64,000 nucleotides of DNA, taken from Arthrobacter sp. MYb23 (GTDB lineage: Bacteria > Actinomycetota > Actinomycetes > Actinomycetales > Micrococcaceae). Positions within the stretch are counted from its first letter, which is position 1, and each line of letters opens with the position of its first letter. The translations under genes and the position numbers were made by a program. The stretch spans positions 124,001 to 188,000 of the forward strand of contig NZ_PCPR01000005.1 of NCBI RefSeq assembly GCF_002979775.1, read 5' to 3'. The notes under the pieces are model-generated. The model had not been told where the DNA came from, did not search any database, and worked only from the letters and a program-made list of their open reading frames with translations. Positions 52,019 through 59,685 of this stretch are shown one piece after another.

Positions 52019-54289
52019 GGTGAGCTCAGCGGGGTGTCCGCTCCGGACATGCTGGCCCGGGCCCACAAGTTCCTCGTCCAGACCAGGAAGCCGCAGGACG
52101 GCTTCGCTGCCCTCCGGCACGGTGGCTGTGACTTCGAGGCGTCCGTCAACCAACTCCCACCGGACCGAAGCCTGTCCCAGTGGTGTTTCCACGCTGGTCT
52201 CCGCCCACTCCAAGCCGCCGCCGGGCCTGGGAGCGATGAGGATGCGCCGGTATCCCGGTTCCAGTGGTGCGAGGCCGCCGATGGTCCTGTGCATCCAATC
52301 CACCACAGCACCCAGCGCATAGTGGTTGAAGCTGGTCATTTCGCCGGGGTTGATGGTGCCGTCGGGGAGCATTGAGTCCCAGCGCTCCCAGATGGTGGTG
52401 GCGCCCATGGTCACCGAGTACAGCCATGAAGGGTTTTCGGTCTGGAGCAGCAGGCGGTACGCCTCATCGAGGTGGCCTGTGTCCGTCAGCGCATCGGTGA
52501 CAAAGGGTGTTCCCGCAAAGCCGGTGGAGATCCGGAAGCCTGACTTTGCCACCAGTTCCGCCAGCCGTTCACCGGCAAAATCACGGTCAGCGTCGCCGAG
52601 GATTCCGAACACGATAGCCAGCGCATAGACGGTAGTGCAGTCGCTAAGGATGACCCCGTCCGATACGTAGTGCTCCGTGAATGAGGTTCGGAGCGCACCT
52701 GCCATCTCGCCAAACTCGGCGGCGGCGGCATCATCGCCCAGGACGGCTGCTGCGGAAGCCACCAATGATGCGGTCCGGAAGGCGCACAAGGTAGCCACCA
52801 CGTGTTTGTCGGCCTTGGCAGCCCAGGGCTGGTCCGGGGCGGCGTCGGGATCAAGCCAGTCACCAAACTGGAAGCCGGTGTCCCACAAACCGTTGGGGGA
52901 GAGCTTGCTCCGAAGCCGCCGGGCGTGCCCGGTCATGGAGTCGAATTGTTCCTCCAGCACACGCTTGTCCCCGTATGCAGTCCAGAGGGCCCACGGAACC
53001 CATACAGCGGCATCGCTCCACACCGCTGCTGTATCCGGGGCACCGAACTCGGCGGGCTGCTCGATGTACTTCAGGACGTTGGGGACCACGAAGGGCACCA
53101 AATCGTTGTCATGCTTTTGCTCCAGCGCCAGGTCCCGCAGCCAATCCCTCAGAAAGTCGCGGCTGTCGAACAAGAACGCCGCACTGGGTGCAAAGGCCGA
53201 AAGATCACCAGTCCAGCCCAGGCGTTCGTCGCGTTGAGGGCAGTCGGTGGGCACGTCCACAAAGTTGCCCCTCATGCCCCAGACGGCATTCTGGTGAAGG
53301 CGGTTGAGCAGCGGATCGGAGGAAGCGAAGTGACCGATCCGCTTCATGTCAGAGCTGATAACGACGGCGGTCAGGCCGCCCTGGTCCCGGAGCGCGTTGA
53401 TACCGCCGGGCCATCCTTCAACTTCGGCGTAGCGGAAACCATGAAAGGTCAGGGTCGGCTCAAAGACGTCTTCTCCGCCTGACAACGTGAAGCGGTCCGT
53501 CGCTTCCGCCGAACGCAGCGGCCGGGTGCCCAGTTCATTCTCTTCCAGCACCTCCGCGTGGCGGATCGTCACCACATCACCTGGAGCGCCGGTCACCGAT
53601 GCTTGGACCCAACCCACCAGGTTCTGGCCAAAGTCAACCAAGACCTTCCCCGCCGGCGACGTCCACACCTTCACCGGCCGCAGCTCCATTTGGCGGCGTA
53701 CCGGAGGGCCGATGTAGGGCTCAAGGCGGCTGAGGTCATCGTCGAGCGTGTGCACAGCGGACCACGCACCCGAGGTGAATCCGGGTGCCAGCCACGCGTC
53801 GTCGGAACGCCGGGCGTCAATGGACTGGCCATCGTAGAGGTCATTGGCAGTGGTGGCCGACGGCCCGGCGGTCCATGAGTCATCAGTGCCGATGATTTGC
53901 TGGTGGCCGTCGGAAAAGAGGACGCGGAGCTCCGCGAACGCGCCGAGTTCCTGACCGTAGTACTTGGACCCGCCGGACCACGCCAGCCGCCCCCGGTACC
54001 AGCCGTTTCCCAGCGCCAGCCCAATGACCGTCGTCGTGCCGACCATATCGGTGACGTCGAGTTCGCTGTACCTGACGCGCCACTCAAAGCTCGACCAGCC
54101 GGGCGTCAGGAGGTCCTCGGAAGCACGTTGGCCGTTGACCCATGCCTCCACCACTCCGAGTGCGGAGAGGAACAAAGTGGCGGACTCAACATCGCCGTGG
54201 CCTTCATCAAGAATGAACTCGCCACGGATCAGCGGTGCTCCGTCGAACTCTTTGTCCGGGGCGATCATGCGGGCATGCCAGGTAGTCAT
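52010..54289 (-). CDS. Glycoside hydrolase family 78 alpha-L-rhamnosidase
   Basis: A 759-residue cytoplasmic enzyme (no signal peptide) that removes terminal alpha-L-rhamnose. An N-terminal carbohydrate-binding beta domain (VEAWVNGQRAS, IGLALGNGWYRGRLAW) leads to the (alpha/alpha)6 barrel with DVPTDCPQRDERLGWTGD, which holds catalytic acids, and WERWDSMLPDG with the general-base Glu, then a C-terminal beta domain. Many GH78 enzymes are 870-1000 residues; this one lacks the first beta-sandwich. With the GH1 enzyme it could deglycosylate rutinosides brought in by the MFS. It follows GH1 by 65 bases. Confidence 0.92.
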   Translation of the reverse strand: MTTWHARMIAPDKEFDGAPLIRGEFILDEGHGDVESATLFLSALGVVEAWVNGQRASEDLLTPGWSSFEWRVRYSELDVTDMVGTTTVIGLALGNGWYRGRLAWSGGSKYYGQELGAFAELRVLFSDGHQQIIGTDDSWTAGPSATTANDLYDGQSIDARRSDDAWLAPGFTSGAWSAVHTLDDDLSRLEPYIGPPVRRQMELRPVKVWTSPAGKVLVDFGQNLVGWVQASVTGAPGDVVTIRHAEVLEENELGTRPLRSAEATDRFTLSGGEDVFEPTLTFHGFRYAEVEGWPGGINALRDQGGLTAVVISSDMKRIGHFASSDPLLNRLHQNAVWGMRGNFVDVPTDCPQRDERLGWTGDLSAFAPSAAFLFDSRDFLRDWLRDLALEQKHDNDLVPFVVPNVLKYIEQPAEFGAPDTAAVWSDAAVWVPWALWTAYGDKRVLEEQFDSMTGHARRLRSKLSPNGLWDTGFQFGDWLDPDAAPDQPWAAKADKHVVATLCAFRTASLVASAAAVLGDDAAAAEFGEMAGALRTSFTEHYVSDGVILSDCTTVYALAIVFGILGDADRDFAGERLAELVAKSGFRISTGFAGTPFVTDALTDTGHLDEAYRLLLQTENPSWLYSVTMGATTIWERWDSMLPDGTINPGEMTSFNHYALGAVVDWMHRTIGGLAPLEPGYRRILIAPRPGGGLEWAETSVETPLGQASVRWELVDGRLEVTATVPEGSEAVLRLPGLDEELVGPGQHVRSGHPAELTFQ

Positions 54290-54316
54290 CAGGTGGTCTC
54301 CAGTTTTAGGGTGTGG

Positions 54317-54358
54317 GCGGGCGAACTCAGGCGGGCGAACTCAGGCGGGCGCTGCTAG
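54317..54358. repeat. 14-base tandem repeat, three units
   Basis: GCGGGCGAACTCAG occurs twice in direct succession (54317-54330, 54331-54344). A third, half-changed unit (54345-54358) runs over the GH1 stop codon, and GCGGGCT continues into the gene. It looks like recent slippage and may have altered the GH1 C-terminus. Confidence 0.7.
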
Positions 54359-55644
54359 GCGGGCTGGTTGACGAGGGCAGCGGATTCGGTGACCTCAAGC
54401 GATGCACCGTTGTTCTGCGCTACTCCACCCAGCCAAGAGGCGCTGGGCTTGGGCGTTCGCTCCTGCGTGGTGCGGTCCACTGCGATCAGGCCGAACTTGG
54501 GGACGTATCCAAAGATCCATTCGAAGTTATCGAACGCTGTCCAGGCGATGTAGCCCCGAACATCGATGCCGTCAGCCAAGCAAGACGCGACGCCGGAAAC
54601 TGCTGTCCGAAGATAGTCCAGGCGCTGGGTGTCGTCCTCGGTTGCCAGGCCGTTCTCGGTGACGATGACCGGGATCTGTGCAACCCGCGCAGCCTCGCGG
54701 ATGGTCGCTTCCAGGCCCTCAGGGTAGATCTCCTCACCCATCTGATTGGTGGGGACGCCGTCCTCGGCGTGGACAAGGCCATCGGCTCCAAACACAGTGC
54801 GGCCGTAGGTCTGGATACCCACAAAGTCGTCTCCGCGGGAAGCTTCCAGGAAGCGCTCGTTAACTTCGCGGCGGATACGCTCTGCGTTGACTTCCCCTCC
54901 GGCTGCGGCATGAATGTCCGTGTTGGCCAAGGTCCAGCCCACCATGAGTTCGGGGTAGCGGGCCTTGATGGCATCGCGCCCGGCACGGTGCGCTGCGAGC
55001 TTCACATCGAAGCCTGCCGTGGAGACGGTGAATTGGAACGGGGCCACCCTTGCTGCGTCAATGTTGAGCCGTTCTGCGGCGGCCGCCCAGATCGGTACCT
55101 GGCCGCGGCTCTCGGCAGGACCGCCACCGATGCCGATCTCCTTCAGCAGCCACGGGAGGTTCGGTTCATTGAGCGTGCAGGCAACGCCGATCAGCTCGCC
55201 GAGGTGCTCGGTAACACGCTCGCAATAGCGTGCGAAGCGTTCCGGGGTGGCCGGGTCTTCCCAGCCGCCGGCGGCGAGCAGCCACAGGGGCGAGGTGAAG
55301 TGATGGAACGTGACCACCGGCGTCAATCCGTGCTCGTGGCAGGCCTCCAGGACGCGGCGGTAGTGGTTCAGGGCCGCCGTCGAGAACTGCCCTTCCTCGG
55401 GTTCGATGCGTGCCCATTCCAGGGAGAAACGGTAGGTGGTGAATCCCAGGCTCGCGATGAGTGCCACATCCTCGCGGTACCGGTGGTAATGGTCGATCGC
55501 GTCGCCGGAAGGCTCAGCGAAGATGGTGCCGGGCAATTGCTCCAGGAACCACGTGTCGCTGTTGACGTTGTTCCCTTCCACCTGGTGGGCTGCGGTGGCT
55601 ACTCCCCAGAGGAAGCCATCAGGGAAGGACTGGGAGGTGGTCAT
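54355..55644 (-). CDS. Glycoside hydrolase family 1 beta-glucosidase
   Basis: A 429-residue GH1 enzyme: FLWGVATAAHQVEG at the start, acid/base Glu in TLNEPN (about residue 160), nucleophile Glu in VTENG (about 330) and WTAFDNFEWIFGY near the end. No signal peptide, so it acts on imported glycosides. It cleaves beta-linked glucose or a related sugar, and after rhamnose removal from a rutinoside would free the aglycone. It lies 63 bases after the MFS gene and before the rhamnosidase gene in a leftward operon. The last residues border a tandem repeat. Confidence 0.93.
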   Translation of the reverse strand: MTTSQSFPDGFLWGVATAAHQVEGNNVNSDTWFLEQLPGTIFAEPSGDAIDHYHRYREDVALIASLGFTTYRFSLEWARIEPEEGQFSTAALNHYRRVLEACHEHGLTPVVTFHHFTSPLWLLAAGGWEDPATPERFARYCERVTEHLGELIGVACTLNEPNLPWLLKEIGIGGGPAESRGQVPIWAAAAERLNIDAARVAPFQFTVSTAGFDVKLAAHRAGRDAIKARYPELMVGWTLANTDIHAAAGGEVNAERIRREVNERFLEASRGDDFVGIQTYGRTVFGADGLVHAEDGVPTNQMGEEIYPEGLEATIREAARVAQIPVIVTENGLATEDDTQRLDYLRTAVSGVASCLADGIDVRGYIAWTAFDNFEWIFGYVPKFGLIAVDRTTQERTPKPSASWLGGVAQNNGASLEVTESAALVNQPA

Positions 55645-55707
55645 GTAAGTTCCTTTACGAGTCTGTGAATCGGTTGGTCTGTGAGGCAGTGGAGAGGCAG
55701 CCCGCTT

Positions 55708-57054
55708 CTAGCGGACACCCTTGATGAACGTGACGGTGATGCTGCCCATGGCGCACAGCGCGGCGGCCGCGAACCAGAGGAAGCCGTAGTTGTGGCCGCT
55801 GCCGATAGCGAGGATCGCCGGGGCAGCGGCGGGGACGATGATGTTGGGGATGCTCAGTGCGAGGCTGAAAACTGCCATGTCCTTGCCGGTGTCCCGGGCG
55901 TCGGGGAGGACAGCGGCGCAAAGGGCCAGATCGACGGTGAGGTACATGGCCTGACCCATGGCGAAGATGATCCAGGCCACCACGAACTGCTCGAAGGACG
56001 TTGCCGTGGCGCCGATGACCAGGGCGGTGGCCATGAGGAGCGCCGCGCCAATCACAAACGGCTTGCGCCGACCCATCTTGTCGGAGAGCCACCCTGATGC
56101 GGTAAAGAACAGGATGCTGACGGGGGCGGAAATCAAGGTGAGCAGGCCGGCGCTCTTCCCGGCTTCGGCGATCGGCATGCCGAGCCCGTCCATCAGGAAG
56201 AAGATGAAGTAGGCAAAGAGCGCCGTCATCGCAATGCCTGCCAGGAATCGTGAAACCCAGGCCCAGGCGAAGTTGGGGTGCTTGCGCGGATCAACGAGGA
56301 AAGACTTGGCCAAACCCTTGAGATCAAGCGGCGGCAGCTCGGCACGTGTCTTCGCAGGATCCTTGTAGAGGACCAACAGCGGAATGCTGCAGACGAGAGC
56401 CAGCAAAACGGGAACGCACATCATGAGCAGCGGCGCGTCCACCAGCCAAGCGGCAAGGTAGGATCCCGCGGACATTGCCAGCGCACCGGCCATGCCCATG
56501 GCGCCCATGACGCGGGCGCGCTTGTTGTCCGGAAGGGCCTCGATGGGAATGACTGCGTAGGCGTTGAACGCTGCCTGTGCCGACACCAGGGCAACGACGT
56601 AGGCCGCGACAATGACCGGCGTCGACGGCACGGTACCTATGACGGCTGCGGCAAGCAGCGCCGGGACCAGTCCGCCAATGATCCATGGACGACGACGGCC
56701 GAACCGGCCCGCTGTGCGGTCGGACAGCGCGCCGGTGAGCGGGATCGTGACCAGCAGGAGAAGCGAGCTGATGGAAACGGCCATGCCGTAGCTCGTCTCT
56801 TTGCTTGCCGGATCAACTGCGGCAAGGCGCAGCGAGAGTGCTGTGCCCAAAGTCAGGCTCATGATGTACATGCCCAACGCGGCGATGAGGACCAACGCCA
56901 TGGTCCTTTTGATGGACACCGGCTGCTTCGGCACAGTGCCCGACGGCGATGCGGCGGCTTTTGTGGCGACTGTTGCGCCAAGTTCAGCACGCCCGGCAGG
57001 TCCCGTGACCTGGGACGGGGCTGTTTCCATGAATTGCGATGTGGGGTCACCCAT
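55708..57054 (-). CDS. MFS/GPH-type glycoside transporter
   Basis: A 448-residue membrane protein with about 12 hydrophobic segments. GALSDRTAGRFGRRRPW (loop 2-3) and GWLSDKMGRRKPF (loop 8-9) are typical of the major facilitator superfamily, and the arrangement resembles glycoside-pentoside-hexuronide symporters. A hydrophilic N-terminal stretch of about 50 residues precedes helix 1. The start is ATG 57054 with GGAGG. As first gene of the glycosidase operon it probably imports the intact glycoside or the disaccharide. It diverges from the TetR gene. Confidence 0.87.
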   Translation of the reverse strand: MGDPTSQFMETAPSQVTGPAGRAELGATVATKAAASPSGTVPKQPVSIKRTMALVLIAALGMYIMSLTLGTALSLRLAAVDPASKETSYGMAVSISSLLLLVTIPLTGALSDRTAGRFGRRRPWIIGGLVPALLAAAVIGTVPSTPVIVAAYVVALVSAQAAFNAYAVIPIEALPDNKRARVMGAMGMAGALAMSAGSYLAAWLVDAPLLMMCVPVLLALVCSIPLLVLYKDPAKTRAELPPLDLKGLAKSFLVDPRKHPNFAWAWVSRFLAGIAMTALFAYFIFFLMDGLGMPIAEAGKSAGLLTLISAPVSILFFTASGWLSDKMGRRKPFVIGAALLMATALVIGATATSFEQFVVAWIIFAMGQAMYLTVDLALCAAVLPDARDTGKDMAVFSLALSIPNIIVPAAAPAILAIGSGHNYGFLWFAAAALCAMGSITVTFIKGVR

Positions 57055-57161
57055 GAGAATCCTCCTTTGGACCAGAGCCACCGTTGGCTCTTTGTGACCG
57101 GTGATGCGGGCCGTTGAGGGACCGGCCCGTGATGTCTTCCAGCAACGTTAACTAAACTTTG

Positions 57162-57206
57162 ACCACATTGGAATATTTTCGACAAGATTTCTTTACCAAA
57201 GTGGAA
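57162..57206. promoter_or_regulatory. Paired ACCANNNTGGAA boxes in the MFS/TetR intergenic region
   Basis: ACCACATTGGAA (57162-57173) and ACCAAAGTGGAA (57195-57206) have the same CCA-N3-TGG core, 33 bases apart, which is about three helical turns, in an A/T-rich island. They are likely binding sites for the adjacent TetR protein controlling both divergent genes. Confidence 0.55.
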
Positions 57207-57243
57207 AAGAAACTTGATAGCCTCGTTCAGAGGAGGTCTATCC

Positions 57244-57855
57244 ATGGATCAGGAAACCCGCACCCCGGGCCGCACGGGGAAGCGCGCCCCCTACGCGAAC
57301 GGTGCAAAGAAGCGCGCTGAATTGGTGGAAGCAGCCTTCCAGGTGTTCGCCGAAAAGGGATATCTGGGCTTGTCCATCCGCCAGATCGCTGAAGCTGTTG
57401 GCACCAGCCACACTGCCCTTCTCCACCACTTCGGAAGCAAGGAAGCACTACTGGAGGCCGTGCTGGTCCTCCGCGAAGAACGCGAAGGACCCTGGCGCAA
57501 GGAGCTCATCAGCGAGCAGGGGCTCCTTGAAACGGTGCCGGCAGTCATGAGGCACAACGCCGGGATCCGCGGAGTGATCCACCTCGACGCAACACTGCGG
57601 GCTGAAGCCATCAGCCCAGACCATCCGGCCCACCACTTCCTCCTCCGGCGCAATCAGGACTTTGTGGATTCAGTCCAATCCGAACTCGAACGCGAACTCG
57701 CCGCCGGACGCCTCAGGGAGGGTTTTACGCCGTCGATTCTGGCGCGGCAAATCACAGCCCTCGTTGACGGGATCCAGTTGAGCTGGCTCTACGACGAGTC
57801 GGTGGACATGGCCGAACATCTCCAAGGGTTCATGGACCTGATCAGAAAGCACTGA
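57244..57855 (+). CDS. TetR-family regulator of the glycosidase operon
   Basis: A 203-residue regulator with an N-terminal TetR helix-turn-helix (VEAAFQVFAEKGYLGLSIRQ, then GTSHTALLHHFGSKEALLEAV) and an all-helical ligand domain. AGGAGG at 57231-57236 precedes ATG 57244. It is divergent from the MFS gene and probably represses it until a glycoside or sugar ligand binds. A SnoaL-like gene follows 53 bases downstream. Confidence 0.9.
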   Translation: MDQETRTPGRTGKRAPYANGAKKRAELVEAAFQVFAEKGYLGLSIRQIAEAVGTSHTALLHHFGSKEALLEAVLVLREEREGPWRKELISEQGLLETVPAVMRHNAGIRGVIHLDATLRAEAISPDHPAHHFLLRRNQDFVDSVQSELERELAAGRLREGFTPSILARQITALVDGIQLSWLYDESVDMAEHLQGFMDLIRKH

Positions 57856-57908
57856 TTTCAGCTGCAAGGCCGTGGCGATCCCCGGCTCCCAGGAGGAGAA
57901 TGCGGTTC

Positions 57909-58295
57909 ATGGGTGAACAAAACGTCAATGAAAACGTGGTCAAGCGGCTCATCGACTGCATCAATGATCGCCACATAGAGGTCATGGACGAGTTGTTCCA
58001 CGACGACGCCGTGATGCATTGGCCGCAATCCGGAGAGGTGGTGCGCGGCGCCGAGAACCGCAGGGGCATCTACAACGCCTTCCCCAAGCTGCCCACCATC
58101 ACGCCCCGACGCCTGCTCAGCAGTGGAGACCTGGTGGTAGCCGAGGCGCTGCTGGACTACGACGGGCCCACGTTTGAAACAGTCTTCATCTTCGAGTTCC
58201 GCGACGGCAAAATTGCCAGGGAAACGGCCTACTGGAGTGAGGGCTTCGAGCCACCTGAATGGCGTTCCCGGTGGGTTGAGATCAGCACCACCTAG
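57909..58295 (+). CDS. SnoaL/NTF2-like protein
   Basis: A 128-residue protein with the SnoaL-like alpha+beta barrel pattern: NVVKRLIDCINDRHIEVMDELF, DDAVMHWPQSGEVVRGAENR and FIFEFRDGKIARETAYWSEGFEPPEW. Such proteins can be isomerases, cyclases or binding proteins. ATG 57909 is better spaced from AGGAGGAG than ATG 57900. It follows the TetR gene in the same direction; a role in glycoside or polyphenol metabolism is possible but unsupported. It overlaps the arfB stop by 4 bases. Confidence 0.8.
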   Translation: MGEQNVNENVVKRLIDCINDRHIEVMDELFHDDAVMHWPQSGEVVRGAENRRGIYNAFPKLPTITPRRLLSSGDLVVAEALLDYDGPTFETVFIFEFRDGKIARETAYWSEGFEPPEWRSRWVEISTT

Positions 58296-58711
58296 TCGGC
58301 GGCAGGTCGCCGTCGTTGTTGCTTGGTGGCAGACCTTAGTTCTTTTGCTGCACGGTGTCGGCGGGCGGAACCACGCGTCGGCTTGGAAGCGCGACGGACG
58401 GATTCCGGAACGAGGCCCGCCCTGATGAGATCAGCGAGCTTGGCCATGGCGATCTCGCGATTGCGCAACTGGGAACGCTCCTCCGAGGCCGTCACGGTGA
58501 TGGCGCCACCGACGAGTTTTCGTCCCAGGCGCTTGAGCAGCATCTGCCGCTGCTCCTCTGTCAGGGTTGCGGATCCGGCAACATTGAACGTGAGTTCCGC
58601 CCGACTGTCCGTGGTGTTGACGTGTTGGCCGCCCGGTCCGGACGAGCGGGAGAATCGCCAGCTGAGCTCCGAGGCGGGGATAGTCAGCGAAGGTGGGATT
58701 TCCAGGTCCAT
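58292..58711 (-). CDS. arfB: Alternative ribosome-rescue factor ArfB (YaeJ)
   Basis: A 139-residue class-I release-factor-like peptidyl-tRNA hydrolase. The catalytic GGQ is at residues 27-29 in SGPGGQHVN, and a basic C-terminal tail (SARRHRAAKELRSATKQQRR) would insert in the mRNA channel of stalled ribosomes. It frees nascent chains from non-stop complexes. It converges with the SnoaL-like gene, and the two use overlapping stop codons within one CTAG. Confidence 0.93.
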   Translation of the reverse strand: MDLEIPPSLTIPASELSWRFSRSSGPGGQHVNTTDSRAELTFNVAGSATLTEEQRQMLLKRLGRKLVGGAITVTASEERSQLRNREIAMAKLADLIRAGLVPESVRRASKPTRGSARRHRAAKELRSATKQQRRRPAAD

Positions 58712-58785
58712 GCATTAAGCCTTGCACGTCTCCCAGGCCCGCGCGGGCAGGACGGCGATGACATCCTCCGACACGTTTTTAGAAA

Positions 58786-58804
58786 TTAGGTAAGCCTAAG
58801 CTAA
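58786..58804. promoter_or_regulatory. DtxR/IdeR-type iron box upstream of the siderophore ABC operon
   Basis: TTAGGTAAGCCTAAGCTAA matches the DtxR/IdeR consensus (TTAGGTTAGGCTAACCTAA) at 16 of 19 positions. It ends 11 bases before the GTG start of the ATPase gene, so it probably covers the promoter core and shuts the operon off when iron is plentiful. Confidence 0.85.
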
Positions 58805-58815
58805 TCTTTCATTTT

Positions 58816-59640
58816 GTGATTGAACTGAGTGAACTCTCCGGGCTTGAGGCCACAGATCTGGTCCTCCGCTATGGGGACAGGGACGTGGTCCATGGAGCGG
58901 GGCTCCACCTGGAGCCAGGACGCATCGTTGCGTTGGTGGGTCCGAATGGCAGCGGCAAGTCCACCCTGCTTCGCGCACTGGCACGATTGCACGAGGCGGC
59001 TTCCGGAACCGTTACGGTCAAACCTGCCGACGGCGAAGCAACAGATGCGTTGATGATGAAGCGCAGCGACTTCGCCCGGCATGTGACCTTGCTCTCGCAG
59101 AGCAGGCCGGTGCCGCACGGCCTCAGCGTTCGCGACGTGGTCGAATTCGGTCGCCACCCCTACCGCGGACGGTGGCGTGCTGCGGACCCCGAAGGGCCCG
59201 CCGCCGTCGATCGCGCCATGGATCTGACCGGTGTGGCAGAACTCGCCAGCCGGGGTGTCCACGAACTTTCGGGTGGACAACTCCAGCGGGTGTGGCTGGC
59301 CAGCTGCCTGGCCCAGGACACGTCGGTGCTGTTGCTCGATGAGCCAACCAACCACTTGGATCTCCGCTACAAGGTGGAGATCTTCGACCTCGTGTACGAC
59401 CTCGCCCGCATTCACGGTGTAGCGATTGGCGTGGTTCTGCACGACCTCGATGAGGCAGCCGCACTTGCCGATCATGTGGTGGTTCTCTCCGAAGGCCGCA
59501 TTGCTGCAGCTGGTCCCGCCCATGAAGCACTGGATGCGGCCCTTCTCAGTGACGTCTACTCCATTCCGATCGTTACCCACACTGATCCGCTGACCGGCAG
59601 GCTGCGCACCCGCGCGGTTGGTCGGCACAGCGACAGCTGA
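58816..59640 (+). CDS. Siderophore/iron ABC transporter ATP-binding protein
   Basis: A 274-residue FecE/FhuC-type ATPase: Walker A GPNGSGKST, signature LSGGQLQRV, Walker B VLLLDEPTNHLD and H-loop VLHD. It powers uptake of ferric siderophores with the lipoprotein and permease encoded next. The GTG at 58816 has no ribosome site and lies just past the iron box, so the message is probably leaderless. The order ATPase, lipoprotein, permease is unusual but complete. Confidence 0.92.
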   Translation: MIELSELSGLEATDLVLRYGDRDVVHGAGLHLEPGRIVALVGPNGSGKSTLLRALARLHEAASGTVTVKPADGEATDALMMKRSDFARHVTLLSQSRPVPHGLSVRDVVEFGRHPYRGRWRAADPEGPAAVDRAMDLTGVAELASRGVHELSGGQLQRVWLASCLAQDTSVLLLDEPTNHLDLRYKVEIFDLVYDLARIHGVAIGVVLHDLDEAAALADHVVVLSEGRIAAAGPAHEALDAALLSDVYSIPIVTHTDPLTGRLRTRAVGRHSDS

Positions 59641-59685
59641 AAACCCCCTTAATGACGTAAGCCCCCCAAAACGAAAGGGACCCCT

